Source of the DNA: Shewanella sp. OPT22
GTDB lineage: Bacteria > Pseudomonadota > Gammaproteobacteria > Enterobacterales > Shewanellaceae
Length of the DNA: 64,000 bases
Direction: 5' to 3'
NCBI RefSeq assembly: GCF_004168585.1
Contig: NZ_PGVH01000040.1
Span: forward strand, 290,841 to 354,840
Below are positions 6,918 through 16,300 of this stretch, in pieces. Below the pieces are notes generated by a model. It did not search any database. It had not been told where the DNA came from and saw only the letters and a list, made by a program, of their open reading frames with translations. Position numbers and translations under genes: made by a program. The stretch's first letter is position 1. Each line of letters begins with the position of its first letter.

Positions 6918-9900
6918 TTTGCTCTTCTTACGCATCAACAGATAATAAAACACTGGAGTTAGAATCAAGCCAAAGAAGGTTACTCCTAGCATGCCAGAAA
7001 ATACAGCAACGCCCATCTCTTTTCGCATTTCAGAGCCAGCTCCAACAGAAAACACAAGCGGTAAAACACCCATAATAAATGCGAATGAAGTCATTAAAAT
7101 AGGGCGCAAACGCAACTTACAAGCCGTAATTATAGCCTCTTTAATTTCTTTGCCTTCGGCTTGTAACTCTTTAGCGAATTCGACAATTAATATGGCATTT
7201 TTCGTTGCTAAAGCCACCAGCACAATTAAGCCTATCTGAGTAAAGATATTATTGTTGCCGCCATAAATCCAAACGCCAGTTAATGCCGATAGCATTGTCA
7301 TAGGAATGATAAGAATAATTGCGATTGGAGATTTCAAACTTTCATACTGTGCTGCTAACACCATAAACACTAAACAAATCACCAGTAAGAATATGAGGCC
7401 ACCAGTGTTTCCAGCCAAAATCTGCTGATATGTAATGTCTGTCCATTCATAATTCATTCCATCTGGTAGCGCTTCTGCTAAAACTTCCTCAATGGCAGAT
7501 CTTGCCTGATCACTACTGTACCCAGCTGCTGCTACTCCATTGATGTCAGCTGAAACGAAACTGTTGTAGTGCATCACTCTATCTGGATCAACCGTATGCT
7601 TTACTTCAATGATGGTTCCCAGTGGAATCATCTCTCCCTTATTGTTACTGACTTTAATTTGGGTAATATCTTCAGGCATATCACGAAATGATTGCTCAGC
7701 TTGAATATTCACCTGATAAGTCCGACCGAACAAATTGAAGTCATTTACATAAGTTTTTCCCAAATAAGATTGCAACGCTATAAAGACATCTTGTATCGAT
7801 ACACCAATTTGCATGGCTTTGGTTCTGTCCACGGCCACTTCAATTTGAGGCACATTCACATGATAGCTCGTAAATACTTTGGCTAGTTCAGGATGAGACT
7901 TAGATTTTTCAATCACCTCTTCCGTCACCTTAAATAAAGTATCAAACCCATAATGAGTTCGATCTTCGATTTGCAATTTAAAACCACCAATAGTTCCTAA
8001 ACCACGCACAGGTGCAGGGTTGAACACGGCAATTTTTGCTTCTTGAATTGGTTGAAACTCACCATTTAACGACTTAGCGATTGCACTCGCAGATAACTCA
8101 GGACTCGTTCGATTCTCAAATTTATCCAACGTAACAAACACAATGCCTTGGTTGGTACTATTCGTGAAACCGTTAATACTCAAGCCCGCCATTGAAAACA
8201 CATCCGTAACCCCTGGATGTTTCAAAGCAATCTCGGTCATTTTATCAGTCACACCCTGAGTTCTGTCTAGTGAAGCGGCATCCGGTAATTGCGCATAAGA
8301 GATCAAATATTGTTTATCTTGTGGAGGCACGTAAGCCGTCGGCGTATTCTGGAATTGAAAACCCGTTAGACTCAACAGCCCTAAATAAACGATAACAATG
8401 ACGCCGCTGATTCTGACTAAACGTGAAACTAATGCACCGTAACTCTCGGAAAGCCAGTGAAAGAATTTATTAAAAGGTCTAAATATCCAACCCAAAAGCC
8501 AATCAATTGATTTTGATAACCAATCTTTAGGTGCGTCGTGGGGTTTGAGTAACAGCGCAGATAATGCAGGGCTGAGCGTTAAAGAGTTTATGGCAGAGAT
8601 AATCGTCGATATGGTTAATGTTAAAGCAAATTGAATATAAAACTCACCAGTTAACCCTGTCATAAAGGCTGTAGGAACAAATACTGCTATCAATACCATT
8701 GTGGTCGCAATAATCGGACTCGTCACCTCCTCCATAGCCCTTTTAGTTGCTTCGAGTGGTTTCAGGCCTTCTGCAATATTTCGTTCAACATTTTCTACAA
8801 CTACAATGGCGTCATCAACAACAATTCCTATCGCCAGCACAAGCCCGAAAAGTGAAAGCGCATTGAGCGAGAACCCCATCAGGTGCATAAAACTAAAAGT
8901 ACCTATAAGCGACACTGGTACCGCTAATAGCGGGATTATGGATGCTCGCCAAGTTTGCAAGAACAGTACCACAACCAATATGACTAAAAACACTGCATCA
9001 ATTAAGGTTTCAATCACAGAGCTAATAGACTCCTGAACGAATACTGTCGGGTCAAAAACGAGTGCGTATTCCAATCCAGCTGGAAAGTGCTTTTCAAGCT
9101 CTTTCATTTTGGCTCGCACATCATCGGATATTTGTATCGCATTGGCGCCATTAGCCTGATAGATAGGTACTGCCACTGCCGGAGAATTATTGAGCTTTGA
9201 ATTTAATACATAGCTTTCGGATCCCAACTCAACTCTGGCTACGTCTTTTAATCTCACAACCTGATCGTTTTCACCCACTTTAATAATAATATTCTTGAAT
9301 TCTTCTACATCAGACAAGCGCCCTTTTACATTTATCAATAATTCGAAGTTAGCGCCTACCATCGGTTCAGCACCCAAACTGCCTGCTGCCACTTGCTGAT
9401 TCTGCTGTTTAATTGCTTTGACAATATCAATGGGAGAAAGCCCTACCGATGAAACTTTATAAGGGTCTAACCAAACTCTTAAGCTGTACTCACCAAAACC
9501 GAATTGGCGCGTTGCACCAACTCCTTTAATTCGTTGCAATTCGTCTTTTACATACAAATTTGCGTAATTGGATAAATACAACAGATCATGATTTTCATCA
9601 GTCGAATACAAGTGAACTAACATGGTAAGAATCGGTGACGTTTTCTCGGTCACAACACCTAAGCGTTGAACTATAACAGGCAGCCTTGGCTTTGCTCGCT
9701 CAACTCGATTCTGAACTTGCGCCTGTGCAATATCGATGTCCGTACCAATAGCAAACGTCACGGTTAACTTCATCAACCCATCAGCCGTAGCTTGAGATGA
9801 CATGTACAACATGTTATCAACGCCATTGATCTCAAGCTCGATGGGAGAAGCTACAGTTTCAGCAATGAGTTTAGGGGTTGCCCCTGGGTACTTAGCTTGA

Positions 9901-10037
9901 ACGATAACGGTCGGTGGTGCTACATCTGGATATTCTGTTGTCGGTAATTGCCCAACTGAAATAGCACCGCAAATAACGAATAACAGAGACAGCATGACTG
10001 CTGTGATCGGTCTTTCGATAAAATACTTTGAAATCAT
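6915..10037 (-). CDS. RND (HAE1 family) multidrug efflux inner-membrane pump
   Basis: 1040 aa, the normal length of AcrB/MexF-type pumps. N-terminus MISKYFIERPITAVMLSLLF is TM1; two large periplasmic loops follow TM1 and TM7; TM4 has the proton-relay Asp pair (VLAIGIVVDDAIVVVENVER) and TM10 the essential Lys (ALATKNAILIVEFA). It exports drugs, bile-type detergents or endogenous lipophiles in exchange for protons, as a trimer with the adaptor encoded just upstream and an outer-membrane channel that is not in this window. By overall feel it is closer to MexF than AcrB. GGAAG precedes the ATG. It is second in a two-gene operon, 23 bases after the adaptor gene. Confidence 0.92.
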   Translation of the reverse strand: MISKYFIERPITAVMLSLLFVICGAISVGQLPTTEYPDVAPPTVIVQAKYPGATPKLIAETVASPIELEINGVDNMLYMSSQATADGLMKLTVTFAIGTDIDIAQAQVQNRVERAKPRLPVIVQRLGVVTEKTSPILTMLVHLYSTDENHDLLYLSNYANLYVKDELQRIKGVGATRQFGFGEYSLRVWLDPYKVSSVGLSPIDIVKAIKQQNQQVAAGSLGAEPMVGANFELLINVKGRLSDVEEFKNIIIKVGENDQVVRLKDVARVELGSESYVLNSKLNNSPAVAVPIYQANGANAIQISDDVRAKMKELEKHFPAGLEYALVFDPTVFVQESISSVIETLIDAVFLVILVVVLFLQTWRASIIPLLAVPVSLIGTFSFMHLMGFSLNALSLFGLVLAIGIVVDDAIVVVENVERNIAEGLKPLEATKRAMEEVTSPIIATTMVLIAVFVPTAFMTGLTGEFYIQFALTLTISTIISAINSLTLSPALSALLLKPHDAPKDWLSKSIDWLLGWIFRPFNKFFHWLSESYGALVSRLVRISGVIVIVYLGLLSLTGFQFQNTPTAYVPPQDKQYLISYAQLPDAASLDRTQGVTDKMTEIALKHPGVTDVFSMAGLSINGFTNSTNQGIVFVTLDKFENRTSPELSASAIAKSLNGEFQPIQEAKIAVFNPAPVRGLGTIGGFKLQIEDRTHYGFDTLFKVTEEVIEKSKSHPELAKVFTSYHVNVPQIEVAVDRTKAMQIGVSIQDVFIALQSYLGKTYVNDFNLFGRTYQVNIQAEQSFRDMPEDITQIKVSNNKGEMIPLGTIIEVKHTVDPDRVMHYNSFVSADINGVAAAGYSSDQARSAIEEVLAEALPDGMNYEWTDITYQQILAGNTGGLIFLLVICLVFMVLAAQYESLKSPIAIILIIPMTMLSALTGVWIYGGNNNIFTQIGLIVLVALATKNAILIVEFAKELQAEGKEIKEAIITACKLRLRPILMTSFAFIMGVLPLVFSVGAGSEMRKEMGVAVFSGMLGVTFFGLILTPVFYYLLMRKKSK

Positions 10038-10060
10038 GAGTGCGCTTCCTTGCCACTATG

Positions 10061-11254
10061 TTATTGGAAATACATTTTCTGCTCTTTTCTCAACTCATCC
10101 AAATTTTCTTTAGAGGTCATATCTACGTGAATGGGATTAATTTTTCTTCCAGCTTTAGCCCTGTGCATGCCATTGATGACGATACGATCCGTTGGCTTCA
10201 GCCCCGTTTTAATCACTCTCAAACCACTCATTGATTTTCCGAGCGTTACTGGTTGGTATTTCAATTGATTATTGTCGTCTACCAAGAGAACATATCGATT
10301 TTGCAAATCAGTTTTGACCGCGGTTTCATCGATTAGAATGCGCTTTTGTGGCGTACTGCCTGCTATTCTCAACGTCGCAAATGCACCTGGAATAATGCGT
10401 TGATGACGGTTATTAAAATGCGCTCGTAAGCGGATAGTTCCTGTATTTGAATTGACTCTATTATCAATAAAATCAATTTTGCCTTTATGCTTAAAATCAT
10501 TTGCATTCACTAGGCTCATAGAAACAAAGCTGTCTAACTTGCCTGGTGCTGATTGCTGCATACTTTGGAGTAAATCTAAATATTTAAGATAGGTTTTTTC
10601 ATCAACATCAAAATACACATGCATGTAATCATCAGAGACAATGGAGGTGAGAGGTGAAACCCCTTTTTCTAGATAATTACCTTCTGTGATCTGTGCAAAA
10701 GACACTCTGCCATCAATCGGTGCGATGACCTTCGTAAACTCCAGATCCAAAGTGGAATGTGCCAGCTGCGCCTTTATCGAATTTACATCAGCCTTAGCTT
10801 TCTGTTTTGAAGCATATTGGCTTTCGAGTGTTTGCTTTGACACTGCCCTTTGTTTATATAGCTCTTCAACACGTTTGTATTCAGACTCCGCCAACATAGA
10901 GTTTGCTTTAGCTCGGTCAAGATCACTTTCTAATCGCTGCACATCGGTTTTAAAGGTTCTCGGATCAACTTGGAACAGCACATCCCCTTTTTTTACTCGA
11001 GCTCCTTCATCAAACATCACTTTATCAAGATAACCAGAAACACGAGGGATAACCGTGACTCTATCTGGCGACTTAACTCTGCCCGTATACTCATCCCAAT
11101 TCACAATAGTCTCATGCAGCACTGGAGCCACATCGACTTCAACCAATTTAGAAGCTTTATCACTCTTTGATTCATCTTCGTTGCAAGCAGTGGTCAAAAT
11201 GAGTAAGAAAAGAATAAGAAAAACTTGGTTGAATGACTTACTGAAATAGCTCAT
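10061..11254 (-). CDS. RND efflux periplasmic adaptor lipoprotein (MexE/AcrA family)
   Basis: 397 aa from the ATG at 11254. Signal peptide with lipobox LTTAC gives a lipid-anchored periplasmic protein. Domains in order: barrel-sandwich half (VIPRVSGYLDKVMFDEGARVKKGDVLFQVD), a coiled-coil hairpin (~95-165, DRAKANSMLAESEYKRVEELYKQ), second lipoyl half (VIAPIDGRV), beta-barrel and membrane-proximal domain (GMHRAKAGRKI). It bridges the pump to an outer-membrane channel. A TTG lies 6 bases upstream, but the AGGGA ribosome site is correctly spaced only for the ATG. No TetR or LysR regulator gene is adjacent. Confidence 0.9.
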   Translation of the reverse strand: MSYFSKSFNQVFLILFLLILTTACNEDESKSDKASKLVEVDVAPVLHETIVNWDEYTGRVKSPDRVTVIPRVSGYLDKVMFDEGARVKKGDVLFQVDPRTFKTDVQRLESDLDRAKANSMLAESEYKRVEELYKQRAVSKQTLESQYASKQKAKADVNSIKAQLAHSTLDLEFTKVIAPIDGRVSFAQITEGNYLEKGVSPLTSIVSDDYMHVYFDVDEKTYLKYLDLLQSMQQSAPGKLDSFVSMSLVNANDFKHKGKIDFIDNRVNSNTGTIRLRAHFNNRHQRIIPGAFATLRIAGSTPQKRILIDETAVKTDLQNRYVLLVDDNNQLKYQPVTLGKSMSGLRVIKTGLKPTDRIVINGMHRAKAGRKINPIHVDMTSKENLDELRKEQKMYFQ

Positions 11255-11566
11255 GCTCAAGTCCCTATGAACCTTAATAAATTAAATAACTATTTCAGTG
11301 TAGCAACAGTTTGAATTATGTACCTGTGATGAAGTTTAAAAGGCTCATTTACAAAATATGCTCGATGTCAGGTTTTGCCCGAATAACTTGTATCACGAAG
11401 TTTTGTAACTGCAGTTTTAAGCTTGGTTAAAAAGTCTTTTGATAAGTGTATGGAAGAAGAGGCGTACGTGCATTCTGTAATTTGACTATTTAAAACATAA
11501 TTCGTTTTCTCAGAATATTGAAACTTCTGAAACTCAGGGCAGAAAATCGTTTATGAATTTACATAG
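11255..11566. other. Intergenic region between the RND operon and pfaE
   Basis: About 310 bases, presumably with the promoter of the efflux operon and the 3' end of pfaE. I see no ORF of note, no RNA gene and no convincing terminator hairpin. Confidence 0.5.
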
Positions 11567-12322
11567 TTAGAAATTAATCACTATTGCGAGTTTATCTTTT
11601 GTTGCAAGAGAAACACTTAATCGATAACCACCAGCACTCTGTTTTATGAATGACTGCCAATGAAGATTCTTATGTTCATTCTCGGCAATCACTTCTATCG
11701 AGCCATTCGTATCATCGAAAGTAAAAGAAAAAGAATCTAGCCTTGTTGCTAACCCTTTACCTGTCGCCTTGATGTAAGATTCTTTTAACGCCCATAAGTC
11801 AAAAAATCGCTTACGTTGATTATCTTCAGGTAACGCTAACAAACTTGAAACTTCAATCTCTGAGAAGTAACGATGTAAAATCGCATGTATGTCTGTATTT
11901 TGCCTTTCTCTTTCAATATCCACACCAAACAAAATATCACGATAAGGTAGCTTCGAATGAAAGACACCAATCAATAAGTAATCACCACTGTGACTGATAT
12001 TAAATTGAATCCCAGTAGCATCAAATTGAGACTGAATTAAGCGAGGTTTTCCGTGTTTTTCAACTTCAAACTGCCATTGGTAAGATTGGATAGGTTCTAG
12101 TTCGTTATCATCGCAATAACGAGACAAGGTTTCACGGAGTGTTGTTCGAACAAATAAAGCCTGATTTTTCATTCGCTCAGATTTGTAACGCTGAACTCTT
12201 TGCTGTTCTGATTCAGACAATAACTTAAATGCAGTCTCTTTATCATTAATTGACTGAATTTCATAAAGATAAGTCGTAACTTCAATAAATGGTTGTTGTG
12301 ATGAATACAAATAAAAAGCCAA
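11567..12322 (-). CDS. pfaE: 4'-phosphopantetheinyl transferase PfaE
   Basis: 251 aa, Sfp-type. Transfers the phosphopantetheine arm of CoA to a serine on each ACP domain of PfaA, making the PUFA synthase active. Motifs: FNISHSGDYLLIGVF, the Mg-binding FGVDIE and the FFDLWALKESYIKATGKG signature with the WxxKE(S) residues. Start is TTG at 12322 with ACGGA upstream; there is no upstream ATG before a stop. A perfect TATAAT -10 (minus strand of 12341-12346) would give a very short leader. Adjacent and divergent to pfaR, as in Shewanella-type clusters; loss of pfaE in such systems abolishes PUFA synthesis (literature knowledge). Confidence 0.92.
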   Translation of the reverse strand: MAFYLYSSQQPFIEVTTYLYEIQSINDKETAFKLLSESEQQRVQRYKSERMKNQALFVRTTLRETLSRYCDDNELEPIQSYQWQFEVEKHGKPRLIQSQFDATGIQFNISHSGDYLLIGVFHSKLPYRDILFGVDIERERQNTDIHAILHRYFSEIEVSSLLALPEDNQRKRFFDLWALKESYIKATGKGLATRLDSFSFTFDDTNGSIEVIAENEHKNLHWQSFIKQSAGGYRLSVSLATKDKLAIVINF

Positions 12323-12340
12323 GTTAATCCGTAAAGCCGC

Positions 12341-12346
12341 ATTATA
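12341..12346 (-). promoter_or_regulatory. -10 box for pfaE
   Basis: Perfect TATAAT on the minus strand, 18 bases upstream of the TTG. The -35 position is poor and falls on the TTTTGTAAAAT motif, which suggests an activator- or repressor-controlled promoter. Confidence 0.45.
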
Positions 12347-12361
12347 ACCTTATGCTGAAAT

Positions 12362-12440
12362 GTTTTGTAAAATCTATTTTGTCCCACCTGATTGTAACCA
12401 GAGTGAGACTGAGGTAATCTTGCTGCTCATTTTGCAAAAT
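12362..12440. promoter_or_regulatory. Paired TTTTGYAAAAT palindromes between pfaE and pfaR
   Basis: ATTTTGCAAAAT (12429-12440) is a perfect 12-bp palindrome. GTTTTGTAAAAT (12362-12373) matches it at 10 of 12 positions and overlaps the predicted pfaE -35. A half-site ATTTTGT lies at 12376-12382. Paired palindromes in a divergent promoter are a typical operator arrangement. PfaR or a fatty-acid regulator could be the binder; this is inference. Confidence 0.4.
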
Positions 12441-12478
12441 TAAACGAATAAATTGGCAACGGATGCCTATAAAATATT

Positions 12479-13324
12479 ATGACAACACGTCAAAGACATG
12501 GGAATGCGACTACCACACCTGAAATGCGGCGCTTTATTCAAACGTCGGATATGAGCGTGGCTGAACTTTCTAAAATTTTGAACATCAGCCCCGCTACGGT
12601 TCGTAAGTGGCGTAACCGTAAAGATATTTCCGATGGTGACCACACACCTAGACACTTAAATACGACGCTCACGCCAACGGAAGAATATGTGGTTGTCGGG
12701 CTTCGTTCTCAACTTGAGCTGTCGTTAGACAAACTCTTAAAAGTCACCCAAGAATTCATTAACCCTAATGTGTCCCGCTCTGGTCTTGCTCGTTGTTTAA
12801 AGCGGTATGGCGTGTCTAAACTTGATGATGAGACACCCACCAAAGTCCCAGGTGATTATTTTAATCAGCTACCCGTTGTACAAGGCTCTGAGGTCAGTGC
12901 GTATGCATTAAACACTGAAACCTTAGCTAAAGCTCTTGAATTGCCTAAAGATGACCCTGGTTCTGTCGTACAAGTAGTTTCTCTCGCCATCCCTGACGAG
13001 ATCCCGCAAGAAAAACCCAGTTCAGTCTTTATTGGTATCGACCCAAACTCTGATTGGGTCTACGTTGATATTTATCAAGACAATGATACTCAAGCGGCCA
13101 ATCGTTATATCGGTTATGTATTGCAGCAAGGGCCATTTCATCTACGTCGTTTATTAGTGCGAAATTACCACACATTTTTAGCTCGTTTCCCGGGAGTCCA
13201 AACCAATATCCCCTCCAATCCAACGGAAAATAAAAACGAGCCACAAGCGAAACCGCAACAGTTAAAACAATCAAAAAACCTGAGCGTTCGCCAAACCAAG
13301 CTTTTCTCCGGAGAATCTGTATGA
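12479..13324 (+). CDS. pfaR: PfaR, regulator of the pfa operon, derived from an IS481-type transposase
   Basis: 281 aa. Residues 1-115 contain a helix-turn-helix (SVAELSKILNISPATVRKW) and a second HTH-like segment ending SRSGLARCLKRYGV; this whole block reads like the N-terminus of IS481-family transposases (TTP-MR--IQ, HTPRHL-TTLTP-EE-VVV-LR, FINPNVSRSGL). Residues 160-240 align by eye with the start of the integrase core (VFIGIDPNSDWVYVDIY, then LLVRNYHTF), but positions of the catalytic aspartates are V166/V167 and R228. The tail (245-281) is low-complexity and Gln-rich. Position directly before pfaA with a 4-base ATGA overlap supports the PfaR name. Start ATG 12479 has a weak ribosome site. 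Confidence 0.8.
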   Translation: MTTRQRHGNATTTPEMRRFIQTSDMSVAELSKILNISPATVRKWRNRKDISDGDHTPRHLNTTLTPTEEYVVVGLRSQLELSLDKLLKVTQEFINPNVSRSGLARCLKRYGVSKLDDETPTKVPGDYFNQLPVVQGSEVSAYALNTETLAKALELPKDDPGSVVQVVSLAIPDEIPQEKPSSVFIGIDPNSDWVYVDIYQDNDTQAANRYIGYVLQQGPFHLRRLLVRNYHTFLARFPGVQTNIPSNPTENKNEPQAKPQQLKQSKNLSVRQTKLFSGESV

Positions 13325-16300
13325 GTCAACAAGATAAGCGCCTGAATAAGCGCTTAAAAGATACCCCTATTGCGATTGTCGGCATGGCAAGCATCTTCGC
13401 TAACTCTCGATATGTAAATGAGTATTGGGATTTGATCAGCGATGAAATCAATGCCATTACGGATATACCAGAAAGCCACTGGCGAGCGGATGATTACTAC
13501 GACAGTAACAAATCAACGCCAGATAAAATTTACTGCAAACGTGGTGGTTTTTTACCTGATGTCGATTTTAACCCGATGGAGTTTGGCTTACCGCCCAATA
13601 TTCTTGAGTTAACCGATACCTCGCAATTGTTGTCTTTAGTCGTTGCTAAAGAAGTCCTAGCCGATGCTAATTTGTCAGAAGATTATGATCGTGATCGCAT
13701 TGGTATTACTTTAGGCATTGGTGGCGGACAACAGATCAGCCAAAGCATGAATGCACGTCTGCAATATCCTGTCTTGCGTCAGGTATTCAAAAATAGCGGC
13801 ATCAGCGATGAAGATTCAGAGATGCTGATCCAAAAGGTGCAAGACCAATACGTGCCTTGGGAAGAAAACTCATTTCCAGGTTCTTTAGGAAATGTCACCG
13901 CAGGTCGTGTTGCTAATCGCTTTAACTTAGGCGGAATGAACTGCGTAGTAGACGCAGCTTGTGCGGGTTCATTGGCCGCAATTCGTATGGCACTAACCGA
14001 GCTAACAGAACATCGCTCAGACATGATGATCACTGGTGGTGTCGATACCGACAACTCACCATACATGTACATGAGTTTCTCCAAAACGCCTGCATTTACT
14101 GACAAAGAAAACATCACCCCATTTGATGAGTCATCAAGCGGGATGATGATTGGTGAAGGCATCGGCATGATTGCCATTAAGCGTTTAGAAGATGCGGAGC
14201 GTGATGGCGATAAAATCTATGCGGTAATCAAAGGTATCGGTGCTTCATCTGACGGCAAATTTAAAAGCATTTACGCACCGTGCCCTGAAGGACAAGCCAA
14301 AGCGTTATACCGTGCTTATGATGATGCGGGCTTTGCGCCAGATTCTGTCGGCCTTATTGAAGCTCACGGTACAGGTACTGCCGCTGGAGATGTGGCTGAA
14401 TTTAATGGCCTTAACTCCGTATTCAGTGAAAACAATAACCAAAAACAACACATCGCTCTAGGTTCAATAAAATCACAAATCGGTCATACAAAAGCAACCG
14501 CAGGAACAGCAGGTCTGATCAAAGCTGCGCTGTCTTTACACCATAAAGTGTTGCCACCGACCATCAATGTAAATAATCCAAATCCAAAGCTTGGTGTTGA
14601 AGACTCACCTTTTTACATCAATAGTGAAACTCGTCCTTGGATTGCTAAAGCCGACGATACACCTCGTCGTGCAGGCATCAGTTCATTCGGGTTTGGTGGC
14701 ACTAACTTCCACGTTGTACTGGAGGAATACACTCAAGAACATGAAGAATATCCTTATCGTCAACGTAATGTGGCCACGAGCTTATTGATTGATGCACCAA
14801 CAAAATCACAATTAATCTCTCAGCTTGAACAGATCAAGCAAACGGGTGTCGATCTTAACGCACTCGCGAAGTCGTATTCTCATCGTAAACTTGCTGATAG
14901 TAATCACCGTATAGGTTTTGTTGTTTCATCGGTTACTGAACTGGAAAAAGAGCTTGTAAATGCGATGATTCGACTCGCCAGTGACGAATCTGAATGGCAA
15001 TTACCATCGGGCACCAGTTATCAAGCGCAAGCAACAAAAGGAAAAGTTGCAGCACTCTTTGCAGGCCAAGGTTCACAATTTGTGAATATGGGTAAAACAC
15101 TGGCTTGCAACTTCCCAGAGCTTCGCCAGCAAGTGGCATTAAGTGATAAAGTTTTTATTGAGAATAGTCAGCCAAGTTTATCCAGTAAACTATTCCCAAT
15201 TCCCGTATTCAGTGAACAAGAACGTAAATCACAACTTGCTGATCTAACGAATACGGCATTTGCACAAAGTGCGATTGGCGCTCTCTCTGTTGCTCAGTTT
15301 GATTTGTTGACCAAAGCAGGATTTAAAGCTGAACTCTTTGGTGGTCATAGCTTTGGTGAACTCTCAGCACTTTATGCTTCAGGAGTGCTGAGTAGGCAAG
15401 ATTACACCACTCTCGCTTTTGCTCGTGGACAGGCAATGGCATCGGCTCCCGAAGGTGTAGATACAGGTAACATGGCCGCTGTTATTTTACCAGCTGAGTC
15501 CGATGCACTTGAAAAGTTGCATACTATTATCGAGCAATTTGATGGCGTAAAAATCGCCAATGATAACTCTGATATCCAGCAAGTTATCGCTGGCGACTCA
15601 AATGCTCTCGCTCAATGCAGTAAAGTCATTAAGGAAGAGCTTGGTTATAAAGTTGTTTCTCTGCCAGTGTCAGGAGCTTTCCATACACCACTTGTTGCTC
15701 ATGCTCAGCAACCTTTTGCAGATGCGATTAATGACGTTGAGTTTAACTCTCCATTAGGTACAGTTTTTAGTAACGCCACAGCAAATGCTTACCCTGCAGA
15801 TAATAAACAGATTCAAAAGCAGTTTACAGAGCACATGCTCCAGTCGGTGCATTTCCGCCAACAAGTACGAGAAATGTATGCTGCTGGTGCACGTATTTTT
15901 GTTGAGTTTGGTCCTAAAGACATTCTGCAAAAGCTCGTCAAAGCCAACCTGACAAAACATAGTGAAGACATTAAGGTCATCAGCTTAAACCCAAATGCAA
16001 AAGGCGACAGTGACAAGCAATATCGTCAAGCTGCAATGCAACTGGCTGTTGCGGGTATTGAATTAAGCAACATCGACCCATATAAAGCTGACATTTCACA
16101 TCCTGAAACCGCAGCGGGCATGTCTTTTAAGCTTAACGGCAATAACTATATCAGCCCTGCAACTCAGCAAAAAATGCAAACTTCCCTAAAAACTGGTGAA
16201 GTCAGCACCCAAATTGAATACGTCGACCGTGAAGTAGAAAAAGTCGTCGAAAAAATAATAGAAAAAACGGTGGAATCACCAATGACGTCAAATAAGACAC

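Noticed and set aside
6842..7075. Plus-strand ORF over the second sRNA candidate and RND gene end
   Set aside because: It reads through a strong intrinsic terminator and is antisense to the RND gene; codon content is not protein-like.
12479..13324. Active IS481 insertion
   Set aside because: Catalytic aspartates are missing, no flanking terminal inverted repeats or target duplication were seen, and the gene overlaps pfaA in an operon.
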